A stretch of DNA of 64,000 bases from Nocardioides sp. (GTDB lineage Bacteria; Actinomycetota; Actinomycetes; Propionibacteriales; Nocardioidaceae). The notes under the pieces were generated by a model that saw only the letters and a list, made by a program, of their open reading frames with translations, was not told where the DNA came from and ran no database searches. Position numbers and translations under genes: made by a program. Position 1 is the first letter of the stretch; every line of letters begins with the position of its first letter. The stretch is from positions 1 through 64,000 of the forward strand of contig NZ_JACIXG010000003.1 of assembly GCF_014360585.1 (NCBI RefSeq), in the 5' to 3' direction. This document shows, one piece after another, positions 1 to 8,467 of this stretch.

Positions 1-16
1 GCCGAGACGTCTCTTA

Positions 17-93
17 GGTCGGCCGAGTTGGCACCCGGATGCCAACTCGGCCGACCGCGGTGACGTCTCGGCCGACGCGGGTGACGTCTCGGC
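17..93. repeat. Dispersed element: hairpin plus two 21-bp repeats, 3' flank of polA
   Basis: A perfect 16-bp inverted repeat (arms 17-32 and 41-56, 8-nt loop) lies downstream of the polA stop. Two 21-bp direct repeats abut or overlap it at 52-72 and 73-93, each starting GCCGAGACGTCA when read on the minus strand. The same architecture, in the same order, occurs at 47753-47836. The hairpin could end polA transcription, but no T-run follows it on either strand, so a classical intrinsic terminator is not supported. Confidence 0.75.
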
Positions 94-99
94 GAGGGG

Positions 100-2787
100 T
101 CAGTGGGCGGCTTCGTGCCAGGAGAGACCGGTGCCCACCGATACGTCGAGGGGGACGTTGAGGTCGGCGGCGGAGCCCATCTGCTGGCGCACCAGGGTCT
201 CCAGGGCCTTGCGCTCCCCCGCGGCGACCTCGAAGACGAGCTCGTCGTGGACCTGGAGAAGCATCCGGGAGGTGAGGCCGGCCTCGTCGATGGCGGCCTG
301 GACCCGCAGCATGGCGACCTTGATCAGGTCGGCGGCCGAGCCCTGGATGGGAGCGTTGAGCGCCATCCGCTCGGCGGTCTCACGGCGCTGCCGGTTGTCC
401 GAGAGCAGGTCGGGCAGGTAGCGGCGGCGGCCCATGATGGTCTCGGTGTAGCCCGTGCGGCGGGCCTCCTCGACCAGGCTGCGCAGGTAGTCGCGGATGC
501 CGCCGAAGGTCTCGAAGTACTCCTCCATCAACCCACGCGCCTCGCTCGGCTCGATCCCGAGCTGCTGGGAGAGGCCGAAGGCGGACAGGCCGTAGGCCAG
601 GCCGTAGTTCATCGCCTTGATCTTGGCCCGCTGCTCCGAGGAGACCGCGTCCGGGTCGACGCTGAAGACCCGCGCGGCGGTGATCGAGTGGAAGTCGCGC
701 CCGGAGCGGAACGCCTCGATGAGCAGCTCGTCCTCGGACAGGTGGGCCATGATCCGCATCTCGATCTGGCTGTAGTCGGCCGTCATCAGCGACTCGTAGC
801 CGTCTCCGACCACGAAGCCCTTCCGGATCCCGCGACCCTCCTCGGTGCGGACCGGGATGTTCTGCAGATTGGGCTCGGTCGAGGAGAGCCGCCCGGTGGC
901 CGCGATGGTCTGGTTGAAGGTGGTGTGGATGCGGCCGTCGTCCTGCACCGTCTTCAGCAGACCCTCGATGGTGACCCGCAGCCGGGTGACGTCGCGGTGA
1001 CGCAGCAGGGCGATCAGGAACGGGTGCTCGGTCTTCACGTAGAGCTGCTGGAGGGCGTCGGCGTCCGTGGTCCAGCCGGTCTTGGTGCGCTTCGTCTTCG
1101 GCATGTCGAGCTCGTCGAAGAGCACCACCTGCAGCTGCTTGGGCGAGCCGAGGTTGATCTCCTTGCCGATCACGCCGTAGGCCTCGTCGGCCGCCTGCTT
1201 CATCTGACCGGCGAAGTGCCGCTCCAGCGCGTCGAGATGCTCGGTGTCGACCGCGATCCCGGTCTTCTCCATCCGCGCCAGCAGATGCAGCAGCGGAAGC
1301 TCCACCTCGGCCAGCAGCCGGTGTCCGCCGGCAGCCTCGACCGCCGAGTCGAGCTCGGTGGCCAGGTCGAGCACCGCCCGGGCGTAGAGCATCGAGGTCT
1401 TCGAGACGCCGTCGCCGCCGACCTCGTCGTCGCCGAAGAGCGACTCCTGGCCGCCGTCGTCCTCCTGCTTGAGCTCACGCTTCAGATAGCGCAGCGTCAG
1501 GTCGGCGAGGTCGTAGGAGCGCTGGTCGGGAGCCACGATGTAGGCCGACAGCGCGGTGTCGGTGGTCAGCCCGCGCAGGGACCAGCCGTGGGCGTCGATC
1601 GCCAGCTCGGCGCCCTTGGCGTCGTGCATGATCTTCGGCTTCGAGTCATCCGCGAGCCAGTCGGCCAGCGCCTTCTCGTCCTCGGGCGTGAGCCCGTCCA
1701 CCCCGACGTACGCCGCCCGCTCCGGCGTCGCGAAACCGAACCCGCCCACGCGGCCGGTGCCGGAACCCCAGGACCCGCGCACATGCACGCCCACGGGCGT
1801 GGCCCCGAGCCCGTCGAGGTAGGCCGCGACGGCGCCGGGAGCCAGGGACTCTCCCTCCAACGCGAACCCGCTCTCGTCGATCGGGACGTCGTCCTCCGGG
1901 GCGAGCACGTCGGTGATCCGGGTGCGGATCTCCCCGCGGAACTCGAGCTCGTCGAGAAGCTCCAGCGCGGCCGCACGGTCCCACTCGACCCGCCCGAAGT
2001 CGGCCGGGCCGACGTCCAGGGACAGGTCTCGCACCAAGGCGTTGAGCCGCCGGTTGCGCATCACGTCAGCGAGGTGGGCGCGCAGGTTGTCGCCGGCCTT
2101 GCCCTTGATCTGGTCGGCGTGGGTGATCACGTTGTCGAGACCGTCGTAGGTGTTGATCCACTTCGCGGCGGTCTTCGGGCCGACACCGGGGATGCCGGGC
2201 AGGTTGTCGGAGTCCTCCCCCACCAACGCGGCGATCTCGGGATAGCGGTGCGGCGGCACGCCGTACTTCGCCTCCACGGACTCGGGTGTCATTCGCGCCA
2301 GGTCGGAGACGCCACGCATCGGATAGAGCACGGTCGAGGAGTCGGTTACCAGCTGCAGCGAGTCGCGGTCGCCGGTCAGGATCAGCACCTCCATCCCGGC
2401 CTCCAGCCCTTGGGTCACCAAGGTGGCGATGATGTCGTCGGCCTCGTAGCCGGCCAGCGAGAGGTGGCGGATGTTGAGCACGTCGAGCAGCCGCTGGATC
2501 AGCGGCAGCTGGGACTTGAACTCGTCGGGGGTCTTGTTGCGCTTGGCCTTGTACTCGGAGTATTCCTCCAGCCGGAACGTCTGCCGCGACAGGTCGAAGG
2601 CGACCGCGACATGGGTCGGGGTCTCGTCGCGCAGCACGTTGACCAGCATCGAGGTGAAGCCGTAGACGGCGTTGGTGTGCTGCCCCGTGACGGTCGAGAA
2701 GTTCTCCACCGGCAGAGCGAAGAAGGCCCGGTAGGCCAGCGAGTGCCCATCGAGAAGGAGCAGTCGGTCACGCGTCACGTCAGCCAC
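100..2787 (-). CDS. polA: DNA polymerase I
   Basis: This is the repair and Okazaki-fragment-processing polymerase, 895 aa, normal for the family. The N-terminal 5'-3' exonuclease domain (about residues 1-290) has the LLLLDGHSLAYRAFFA start and the GVGPKTAAK helix-hairpin-helix. The middle domain (about 310-490) lacks the DxE metal ligands of the proofreading exonuclease, as is usual in actinobacterial PolA. The polymerase domain shows motif A (DYSQIEMR, Asp about 671), the O-helix (RAKIKAMNYGLAYG, about 720) and motif C (VHDE, about 847-849). The N-terminus starts directly with the conserved domain, so this start is accepted. The gene stands alone, with the thioesterase divergent upstream. 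Confidence 0.97.
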   Translation of the reverse strand: MADVTRDRLLLLDGHSLAYRAFFALPVENFSTVTGQHTNAVYGFTSMLVNVLRDETPTHVAVAFDLSRQTFRLEEYSEYKAKRNKTPDEFKSQLPLIQRLLDVLNIRHLSLAGYEADDIIATLVTQGLEAGMEVLILTGDRDSLQLVTDSSTVLYPMRGVSDLARMTPESVEAKYGVPPHRYPEIAALVGEDSDNLPGIPGVGPKTAAKWINTYDGLDNVITHADQIKGKAGDNLRAHLADVMRNRRLNALVRDLSLDVGPADFGRVEWDRAAALELLDELEFRGEIRTRITDVLAPEDDVPIDESGFALEGESLAPGAVAAYLDGLGATPVGVHVRGSWGSGTGRVGGFGFATPERAAYVGVDGLTPEDEKALADWLADDSKPKIMHDAKGAELAIDAHGWSLRGLTTDTALSAYIVAPDQRSYDLADLTLRYLKRELKQEDDGGQESLFGDDEVGGDGVSKTSMLYARAVLDLATELDSAVEAAGGHRLLAEVELPLLHLLARMEKTGIAVDTEHLDALERHFAGQMKQAADEAYGVIGKEINLGSPKQLQVVLFDELDMPKTKRTKTGWTTDADALQQLYVKTEHPFLIALLRHRDVTRLRVTIEGLLKTVQDDGRIHTTFNQTIAATGRLSSTEPNLQNIPVRTEEGRGIRKGFVVGDGYESLMTADYSQIEMRIMAHLSEDELLIEAFRSGRDFHSITAARVFSVDPDAVSSEQRAKIKAMNYGLAYGLSAFGLSQQLGIEPSEARGLMEEYFETFGGIRDYLRSLVEEARRTGYTETIMGRRRYLPDLLSDNRQRRETAERMALNAPIQGSAADLIKVAMLRVQAAIDEAGLTSRMLLQVHDELVFEVAAGERKALETLVRQQMGSAADLNVPLDVSVGTGLSWHEAAH

Positions 2788-2862
2788 GGTCCGACTCTAT
2801 CCACGACCACCGACATTCGAGCCTGCGGCCCGGCGACGAAGGAGCCGGGGCACAACGCGAGA

Positions 2863-2924
2863 AGGTCGAGCGAGCGCAGCGGGTGAGCTTGCGAAACCGC
2901 GAAGCGGGTCGAGACCAAGTGGTG
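2863..2924. repeat. Imperfect GC-rich dispersed-type repeat between polA and thioesterase
   Basis: This stretch contains alternating cgagcgagcgcagcg and gaccgcgaagcgg-like palindromic runs. It shares the gcaagctc core (reverse strand) with the 48-bp repeats at 5710-5757 and 47863-47910. It fills most of the divergent spacer between polA and the thioesterase. Similarity to the other copies is weak, so membership of one family is only suggested. Confidence 0.35.
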
Positions 2925-2949
2925 GACAGCCGCGTGCGAACATGCATCC

Positions 2950-3405
2950 ATGACCGATGGACTCCACACCACCGACCCCACCGAGATCGCGAAGTTCGTG
3001 GGGTCGCTCCCCCAGGGAGCGGGCGCGCTCAACGAGAAGATGGGCGTCGAGATCCTCGAGATCTCGGCTGAGAAGGTCGTCGGCACCATGCCGGTCGAGG
3101 GCAACACCCAGCCGTACGGCCTGCTCCACGGCGGCGCCTCGGTCGTCCTCGCCGAGACCCTCGGGTCGATCGGCTCCGGCCTCCACGGCCACTCGCTCGG
3201 CAAGGTCGCGGTCGGCGTCGACATCAACGCCACCCACCACCGCGCGGCGACCTCCGGCATCGTGACCGGCACCGCGACGGCCATCCACCTCGGACGCAGC
3301 TCGGCGGCCTACGAGATCGTGATCACCGACGAGCGCGGCAGGCGGGTCTGCACCTCGCGGATCACCTGCTCGCTGATCGAGGCCGCGCGCGTCCCCAAGG
3401 CGTAG
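2950..3405 (+). CDS. PaaI-family hotdog thioesterase
   Basis: A 151-aa single hotdog-domain protein that probably hydrolyses an acyl- or aryl-CoA thioester. The central motif GLLHGGASVVLAETLGS (about residues 57-73) is the PaaI/YdiI-type active-site region, with the HGG turn and a downstream acidic residue. The following strands (GVDINATHHRAATSG) fit a substrate-binding beta-sheet. Length is typical. It is transcribed away from polA and ends at a strong hairpin facing livK. The substrate cannot be told from sequence; menaquinone-pathway DHNA-CoA thioesterase or a phenylacetate-type salvage role are both possible. Confidence 0.85.
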   Translation: MTDGLHTTDPTEIAKFVGSLPQGAGALNEKMGVEILEISAEKVVGTMPVEGNTQPYGLLHGGASVVLAETLGSIGSGLHGHSLGKVAVGVDINATHHRAATSGIVTGTATAIHLGRSSAAYEIVITDERGRRVCTSRITCSLIEAARVPKA

Positions 3406-3421
3406 CCGACAGACAGAGCAC

Positions 3422-3453
3422 GAGTGCCCCGAGGCTTTCGCCTCGGGGCACTC
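3422..3453. terminator. Bidirectional hairpin between thioesterase and livK
   Basis: A perfect 14-bp inverted repeat with a TTTC tetraloop (arms 3422-3435 and 3440-3453) lies between two convergent genes. No clear T-run follows on either side, but position and stem strength suit a shared terminator. Confidence 0.75.
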
Positions 3454-3472
3454 CCCGTTGGTCTCAGGCAGA

Positions 3473-4741
3473 TCAGATCTGGCCGGAGATGTACTTGACC
3501 GGAGCGATCTGGCTCTTGTCGTCGTACTGGTAGATGCCGATCGACGCAGCGGTCGGGCTACCGGTCTCACCGAGCTCGATCGGGCCGGAGACACCGTCGT
3601 AGTCGATGTCCTCACCCTTCTTGAGAAGCTCGACGCCCTCGGCGAAGGTCTTGACCTTGGTGCCACCGGTGGTGACATCGATGATCTGCTCGGCGACCGC
3701 CTCACCGGAGTCGTTCTCGGCCGCAACCGCCGCGAGTGCTGCGACGATCGTGGCGTCGTAGCACTCGGCCGCGTACGCGTAGTCCTTCAGGCTCGGGTCG
3801 ACCGTGGCGAGACGCGCCTTGAAGTCGTCGCTGGTCTCGGCGCCAGGAATGGTGCCCTTGACGCCCTTGAGCTCGCCCTTCTTGAAGGTGTCGGAGTAGT
3901 CCGCGGTGTTGCCGTCGACGAAGTAGGTCGGCAGCTTGGCCGGGCCGGCACCCGCAGCGATGAGCTGAGGCATGATCTTCTTGACCTCCTCGAAGGAGAC
4001 CACGACGACGGCGTCGGCACCAGAGCCGGCGATCTCGTTGACCTGGGCTTCGAACGAGGTGGCGTCCTGGCTGTAGAACGACGTGGTCGCGACCTTGGCG
4101 CCCGAGTCCTCGAGGTTGACCTTGATCTGCTCGGCGAGGGTCTCACCGTAGGCGTCCTGACGAGCCAGGATGGCGACGTTGGAGCGACCGTCCTCGATCA
4201 GCAGGTTCGACAGCACCGCACCCTGGAGGATGTCGGAGGGAGAGGTACGGAAGTACAGGTCAGGCTTGGAGAAGTCGCCCTCGTCGAAGTCGGTCGAGGT
4301 GTTGGCACCCGAGAAGAGCACGGTGCCCGCGCTCATGATCTTGTCGACGACCGTCTTCGCCATACCCGAGGATGCCGTGCCGATGATGACGTCGGACTTC
4401 TTCGACAGCAGGCCGTCGGCCTCAGCCGGCGCGATGCCCGAGTCGGAGTCGCCCTCGTCGGCCTTGTGCGAGGCGACCGGCTTGTCGAGCACGCCGCCAG
4501 CCTCGTTGATCTCCTTGACGGCGAGGTCGACACCGGCGAACTCGGGCGGGCCGAGGAACGCGAGGCTGCCGGTCTGTGGGAGGAGCTGCCCGACGGTGAA
4601 AGTGCCGTCACCCTTGGGGGCGGCCTTCTTCTCCGGCTCCTCGGAAGCGGTCTCGCCGCCACAGGCGGCGAGGGTGAAGCTGAGCGCCAAGGCGCCGGCG
4701 CCTGCGGTCAGCTTCATCCAGGTAGAGGATGATGAGTTCAC
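3473..4741 (-). CDS. livK: Branched-chain amino-acid ABC transporter, substrate-binding lipoprotein
   Basis: An extracytoplasmic binding protein of the Leu/Ile/Val family (type I periplasmic-binding fold). The GTG at 4741 is chosen because AGAGGGA lies 7 nt upstream and it directly precedes the signal peptide; the reading frame stays open upstream to 4801. A lipobox (LAAC, Cys about 27) follows a short hydrophobic segment, so the mature protein is predicted to be lipid-anchored by Lgt and LspA, both encoded in this window. The binding domain starts at TVGQLLPQTGSLAFLGP. It is separated from livHMGF by a GNAT gene on the other strand, so it has its own promoter. Ligand specificity among amino acids is inferred from the family. 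Confidence 0.9.
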   Translation of the reverse strand: MNSSSSTWMKLTAGAGALALSFTLAACGGETASEEPEKKAAPKGDGTFTVGQLLPQTGSLAFLGPPEFAGVDLAVKEINEAGGVLDKPVASHKADEGDSDSGIAPAEADGLLSKKSDVIIGTASSGMAKTVVDKIMSAGTVLFSGANTSTDFDEGDFSKPDLYFRTSPSDILQGAVLSNLLIEDGRSNVAILARQDAYGETLAEQIKVNLEDSGAKVATTSFYSQDATSFEAQVNEIAGSGADAVVVVSFEEVKKIMPQLIAAGAGPAKLPTYFVDGNTADYSDTFKKGELKGVKGTIPGAETSDDFKARLATVDPSLKDYAYAAECYDATIVAALAAVAAENDSGEAVAEQIIDVTTGGTKVKTFAEGVELLKKGEDIDYDGVSGPIELGETGSPTAASIGIYQYDDKSQIAPVKYISGQI

Positions 4742-4986
4742 TGCTTGGTCCCTCTTTCGTATGGGCTGGCCCGGCTCACGTCGGACCTTGCGGAGACACA
4801 TTAGAGACGCCCGGAGGGTGAATCACCCGAGGGACTTGTCTTTTCACCAATCCGTTACATCTCCCCCATGGCATCATTGCCTGGGTTGCCGCCATGATCG
4901 GCTCCGTATTATCGGCGCCGTGGTGACATGATCACCCGGGAAACCCGATTCCGCCCGGGAACAGCCACGATCGTGGAGGAATTGTG

Positions 4987-5028
4987 ATGATCTGTATGCA
5001 CGGCACCCGTGTAGGACGAGCTCGATGA
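4987..5028 (+). CDS. Possible 13-codon leader peptide upstream of GNAT gene
   Basis: ATG at 4987 follows GGAGGA (4975-4980) with 6-nt spacing, a better ribosome site than that of the annotated GNAT gene. The predicted peptide is MICMHGTRVGRAR. Its TGA overlaps an ATG (ATGA, 5025-5028) that opens a 5-codon ORF (MSRFR, 5025-5042), whose TGA in turn overlaps the GTG of the GNAT gene (GTGA, 5039-5042). This makes a chain of coupled starts. Whether the peptide is made or acts as an attenuator is unknown. Confidence 0.35.
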   Translation: MICMHGTRVGRAR

Positions 5029-5038
5029 GCAGGTTCCG

Positions 5039-5617
5039 GTGACGCTGCGAGAGGCTCGAGTCGATGACGCGCTCTTCCTTCTCGGCATCTGGCAGGACTC
5101 GCTGCGGATGGCGGACGCCCAGGACCAGCTAGGCGACCTGGAGACGATCATCCGTGACGCCGGCGCCTCCCCCGACCAGCGCCTCCTGGTCGCCGAGTGC
5201 GGCGGCGAGGCCGTCGGGGCGGTCTACCTGCGCGCCACCACCTTCGGTCCGCTCAACCTGGAACCGACGGTGCAGATCTTCGCGCCCCACGTCGTTCCCA
5301 GCTTCCGCCGCCGGGGCGTGGGCCGGAAGCTGATGGAGGCGGCCGTCGTCTTCGCCGAGGAGCGCGGGGTCAGGGTGATCGCGGCCGCGGGCTCCGCCGC
5401 CGGCCGTGACGGCAACCGGTTTCTGGCCCGGCTCGGTCTCGGAGCGCAGGCCGTCATGCGCGTGGCCCCGACCGCCGTCGTACGTTCTCGGCTCAACGTC
5501 CTCGGCCGAGCCCTTCCTCACCACGCCCGGATGTCTCGCAGCCCGAAGCAGTCCAGCGCCGTCGGCGAGCTGCTCGCCGCGCGGCGCTCCCAGCGGCGTT
5601 CGAACACCGTCGCCTGA
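5039..5617 (+). CDS. GNAT-family N-acetyltransferase
   Basis: A 192-aa protein with a GNAT fold. The acetyl-CoA binding loop is visible as FRRRGVGRKLMEAA (about residues 89-102), preceded by strand beta4 (TVQIFAPHVVP). A basic, low-complexity C-terminal tail (about 150-192) is not part of the core fold. The GTG start at 5039 is coupled to an upstream 5-codon ORF by GTGA. It sits alone on the plus strand between livK and livF and ends in a 26-bp palindrome. The acetylated substrate is unknown. Confidence 0.75.
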   Translation: MTLREARVDDALFLLGIWQDSLRMADAQDQLGDLETIIRDAGASPDQRLLVAECGGEAVGAVYLRATTFGPLNLEPTVQIFAPHVVPSFRRRGVGRKLMEAAVVFAEERGVRVIAAAGSAAGRDGNRFLARLGLGAQAVMRVAPTAVVRSRLNVLGRALPHHARMSRSPKQSSAVGELLAARRSQRRSNTVA

Positions 5618-5628
5618 ACACCGCGCCG

Positions 5629-5654
5629 GGCCCCGGAGCAGCTGCTCCGGGGCC
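5629..5654. terminator. 26-bp perfect palindrome after GNAT gene
   Basis: A self-complementary 26-bp stretch (centre GCAGCTGC) begins 11 bases after the GNAT stop. It can form a strong hairpin on either strand and lies between convergent GNAT and livF. No T-run follows. Confidence 0.65.
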
Positions 5655-5709
5655 TGGTGCGTTCGAGACGTACGCGCTCTCAGTCCGGCCGCCTTCGGCG
5701 GCGGAACTT

Positions 5710-5757
5710 CCTCGCTCGGCGCGAACCGACGAGCAAGCTCGCCGTTCGGCCTCGCTC
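5710..5757. repeat. 48-bp dispersed repeat, copy 1
   Basis: This 48-bp block matches 47863-47910 at 44 of 48 positions with no gaps. It has the core gacgagcaagctcgcc. It ends 1 base before the livF stop codon, just as the second copy ends 12 bases before a GNAT stop. Confidence 0.75.
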
Positions 5758-5758
5758 G

Positions 5759-6534
<776 letters not shown>

Positions 6535-6538
<4 letters not shown>

Positions 6539-7476
6539 TTCGAACCCTCCTCTTGGGCGATCTCGGCCTCGACCTCGGCCTCGAGCTTCTCCTCGTCGAG
6601 CTCGCTCAGGTCGGTGTCGTGATGGGCGCCGAGATAGGCGTCGATCACGCGCTGGTCGGCCATCACCGATCCGGGCGTACCCTCCGCGACGATCTTCCCC
6701 TGGGCCATCACGATGACCCAGTCGGAGATGTCGCGGACCATGTCCATGTCGTGCTCGACGAAGAGGACCGTGCGGCCCTCGTCGCGAAGCGACTTCACGT
6801 GGCCCAGCAGCGACTGCTTGAGGGCAGGGTTCACCCCGGCCATCGGCTCGTCGAGCATGACCAGCTCGGGGTCGACCATGAGCGAGCGCGCCATCTCGAG
6901 GAGCTTGCGCTGACCACCCGAGAGCGAGCCGGCGAAGTCCTCACGCTTCGCGTCGAGCAGGAAGCGGGCGAGCAGGTCGTCGGCCTTCGCGGTGATCTCG
7001 GCTTCCTGCTTGCCCCACAGGCCCTTGAACGGCGCGGCCCAGAACCGCTCACCGCGCTGCCCGGTGGCACCCAGACGCATGTTCTCGAGCACCGAGAGCT
7101 TCGCGAGCACCTTGGTGAGCTGGAACGTACGCACCATGCCGAGGCGGGCGACCTTGAACGGCGCCATCCCCTTCAGAGATCTGCCGTCCAGGCTCCAGGT
7201 GCCGCTGCTGGGCTGGTCGAAACCGGTCAGCAGGTTGAAGAACGTGGTCTTGCCTGCACCGTTGGGCCCGATCAGCGCGGTGATCGCACCCCGCTGGATC
7301 TCGAAGTGGTCCACGTCGACGGCGGTCAGGCCGCCGAACGTACGCACGATGTTGTCGGCGACCAGGATCGGGTCGGGTTTCTTGGCACCCGGCTCGGTGC
7401 TCACGCCGACGAGGCCCGCGGGCCCCGTGTCCGTCTTGTCAGTCTTGTCGGTCTTGTCAGTCATGTCAGCGCTCAT
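6535..7476 (-). CDS. livG: Branched-chain amino-acid ABC transporter ATP-binding protein LivG
   Basis: A 313-aa ATPase partner of LivF. Walker A GPNGAGKTT, signature LSGGQRK, Walker B LVMLDEPMAGVNP and switch His in LFVEHDMD are all present. The N-terminus carries a low-complexity TDK triplet repeat, and the C-terminus a 30-residue Glu-rich tail (ELDEEKLEAEVEAEIAQEE); both lie outside the usual fold. The ATG at 7476 overlaps the livM stop by 11 nt; a second in-frame ATG at 7464 would start the protein just after livM, so the exact start is open. Confidence 0.92.
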
Positions 7477-8458
7477 CGATCGCGATCTCCCTACGGTCTC
7501 CGAAGATCCCCTGTGGGCGGAAGATCATCAGCAGGATGATGGCCAGACCCAGCACGATGTAACGGATCAGGCTGGCCTGGGTGTCGGTCATGATCACCGT
7601 CGGGATCCAGCCGTCGGCGCCGGCCGACTGCCTGAAGAACGAGCCGAGCCCGGCGATGAGGAACCAGAACAGGATCGCTCCGATGACGGGGCCCAGCACC
7701 CGGGCCGCACCACCGAGAAGCAGCGCAGCGAAGGCGTAGAAGGTCATCAGCGTGGCGTAGTTGGTGGGCACCACCGAGGCCTGCTTGAGCGCCAGGAACA
7801 GCCCGCCCAGGCCACCGAGGAGGCCACCGAGAGCGAGGGCCTGCATCTTGTACGCGAAGACGTTCTTGCCCAGCGAGCGCACGGCATCCTCGTCCTCACG
7901 GATCGAGCGCAGAACGCGGCCCCACGGGCTACGCATGAGCGCCCAGACCAGTACGCAGCAGACAGCCACCAGCGCCCACCCGACCGTCAACGACCACAGG
8001 TCGTCGCGCCGGAAGGCCACGATTCCGAGATCCACGCCCTTGGAGTACGGGTTGGCGGCCTGGAACGGTCCGGCGAAGCCGCTCAGTCCGTTGGAGCCAC
8101 CGAAGACGTCCTTGGTCTCGACCGCGCCGGCGACGAACCGCAGGATCTCAGCGGCGGCGATCGTCACGATCGCCAGATAGTCGGCGCGCAGCCGCAGGGT
8201 CGGCAGACCGAGGATCACGGCCAGCACCAGGGGCGCGATCATCGCCACGATCAGGCCGAGCCAGAACGGCGCCCCGAAGGTGACCACCGTGACGGCCAGA
8301 CCGTACGCGCTGACCAGGGCGAACCCTGCCTGGCCGAAGTTCAGAAGGCCGGTGTAGCCGAAGTGGACGTTGAGACCGATGGCCAGGAGGGCGAAGACGA
8401 TCGCCTGGGGACCGAGAGCCTGCTGCAACGCGGTGCGGAGAATCTCTAGAATATCCAT
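7466..8458 (-). CDS. livM: Branched-chain amino-acid ABC transporter permease LivM
   Basis: A 330-aa integral membrane permease with about 8-10 hydrophobic segments. The family signature is visible in HFGYTGLLNFGQAGF (about residues 32-46) and in the cytoplasmic coupling loop SPWGRVLRSIREDEDAVRSLG (about 180-200). The C-terminus GIFGDRR is typical of the family. It lies 9 nt downstream of livH and overlaps livG, within one operon. Confidence 0.93.
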   Translation of the reverse strand: MDILEILRTALQQALGPQAIVFALLAIGLNVHFGYTGLLNFGQAGFALVSAYGLAVTVVTFGAPFWLGLIVAMIAPLVLAVILGLPTLRLRADYLAIVTIAAAEILRFVAGAVETKDVFGGSNGLSGFAGPFQAANPYSKGVDLGIVAFRRDDLWSLTVGWALVAVCCVLVWALMRSPWGRVLRSIREDEDAVRSLGKNVFAYKMQALALGGLLGGLGGLFLALKQASVVPTNYATLMTFYAFAALLLGGAARVLGPVIGAILFWFLIAGLGSFFRQSAGADGWIPTVIMTDTQASLIRYIVLGLAIILLMIFRPQGIFGDRREIAIDER

Positions 8459-8467
8459 TGTCGTCTC

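Noticed and set aside
103..2886. A 927-residue open frame on the plus strand opposite polA.
   Set aside because: Antisense shadow of polA; no domain-like segments or ribosome site.
7440..7476. TDK triplet repeat at the LivG N-terminus as a functional element.
   Set aside because: Looks like simple 9-bp slippage in a disordered tail; nothing ties it to function.
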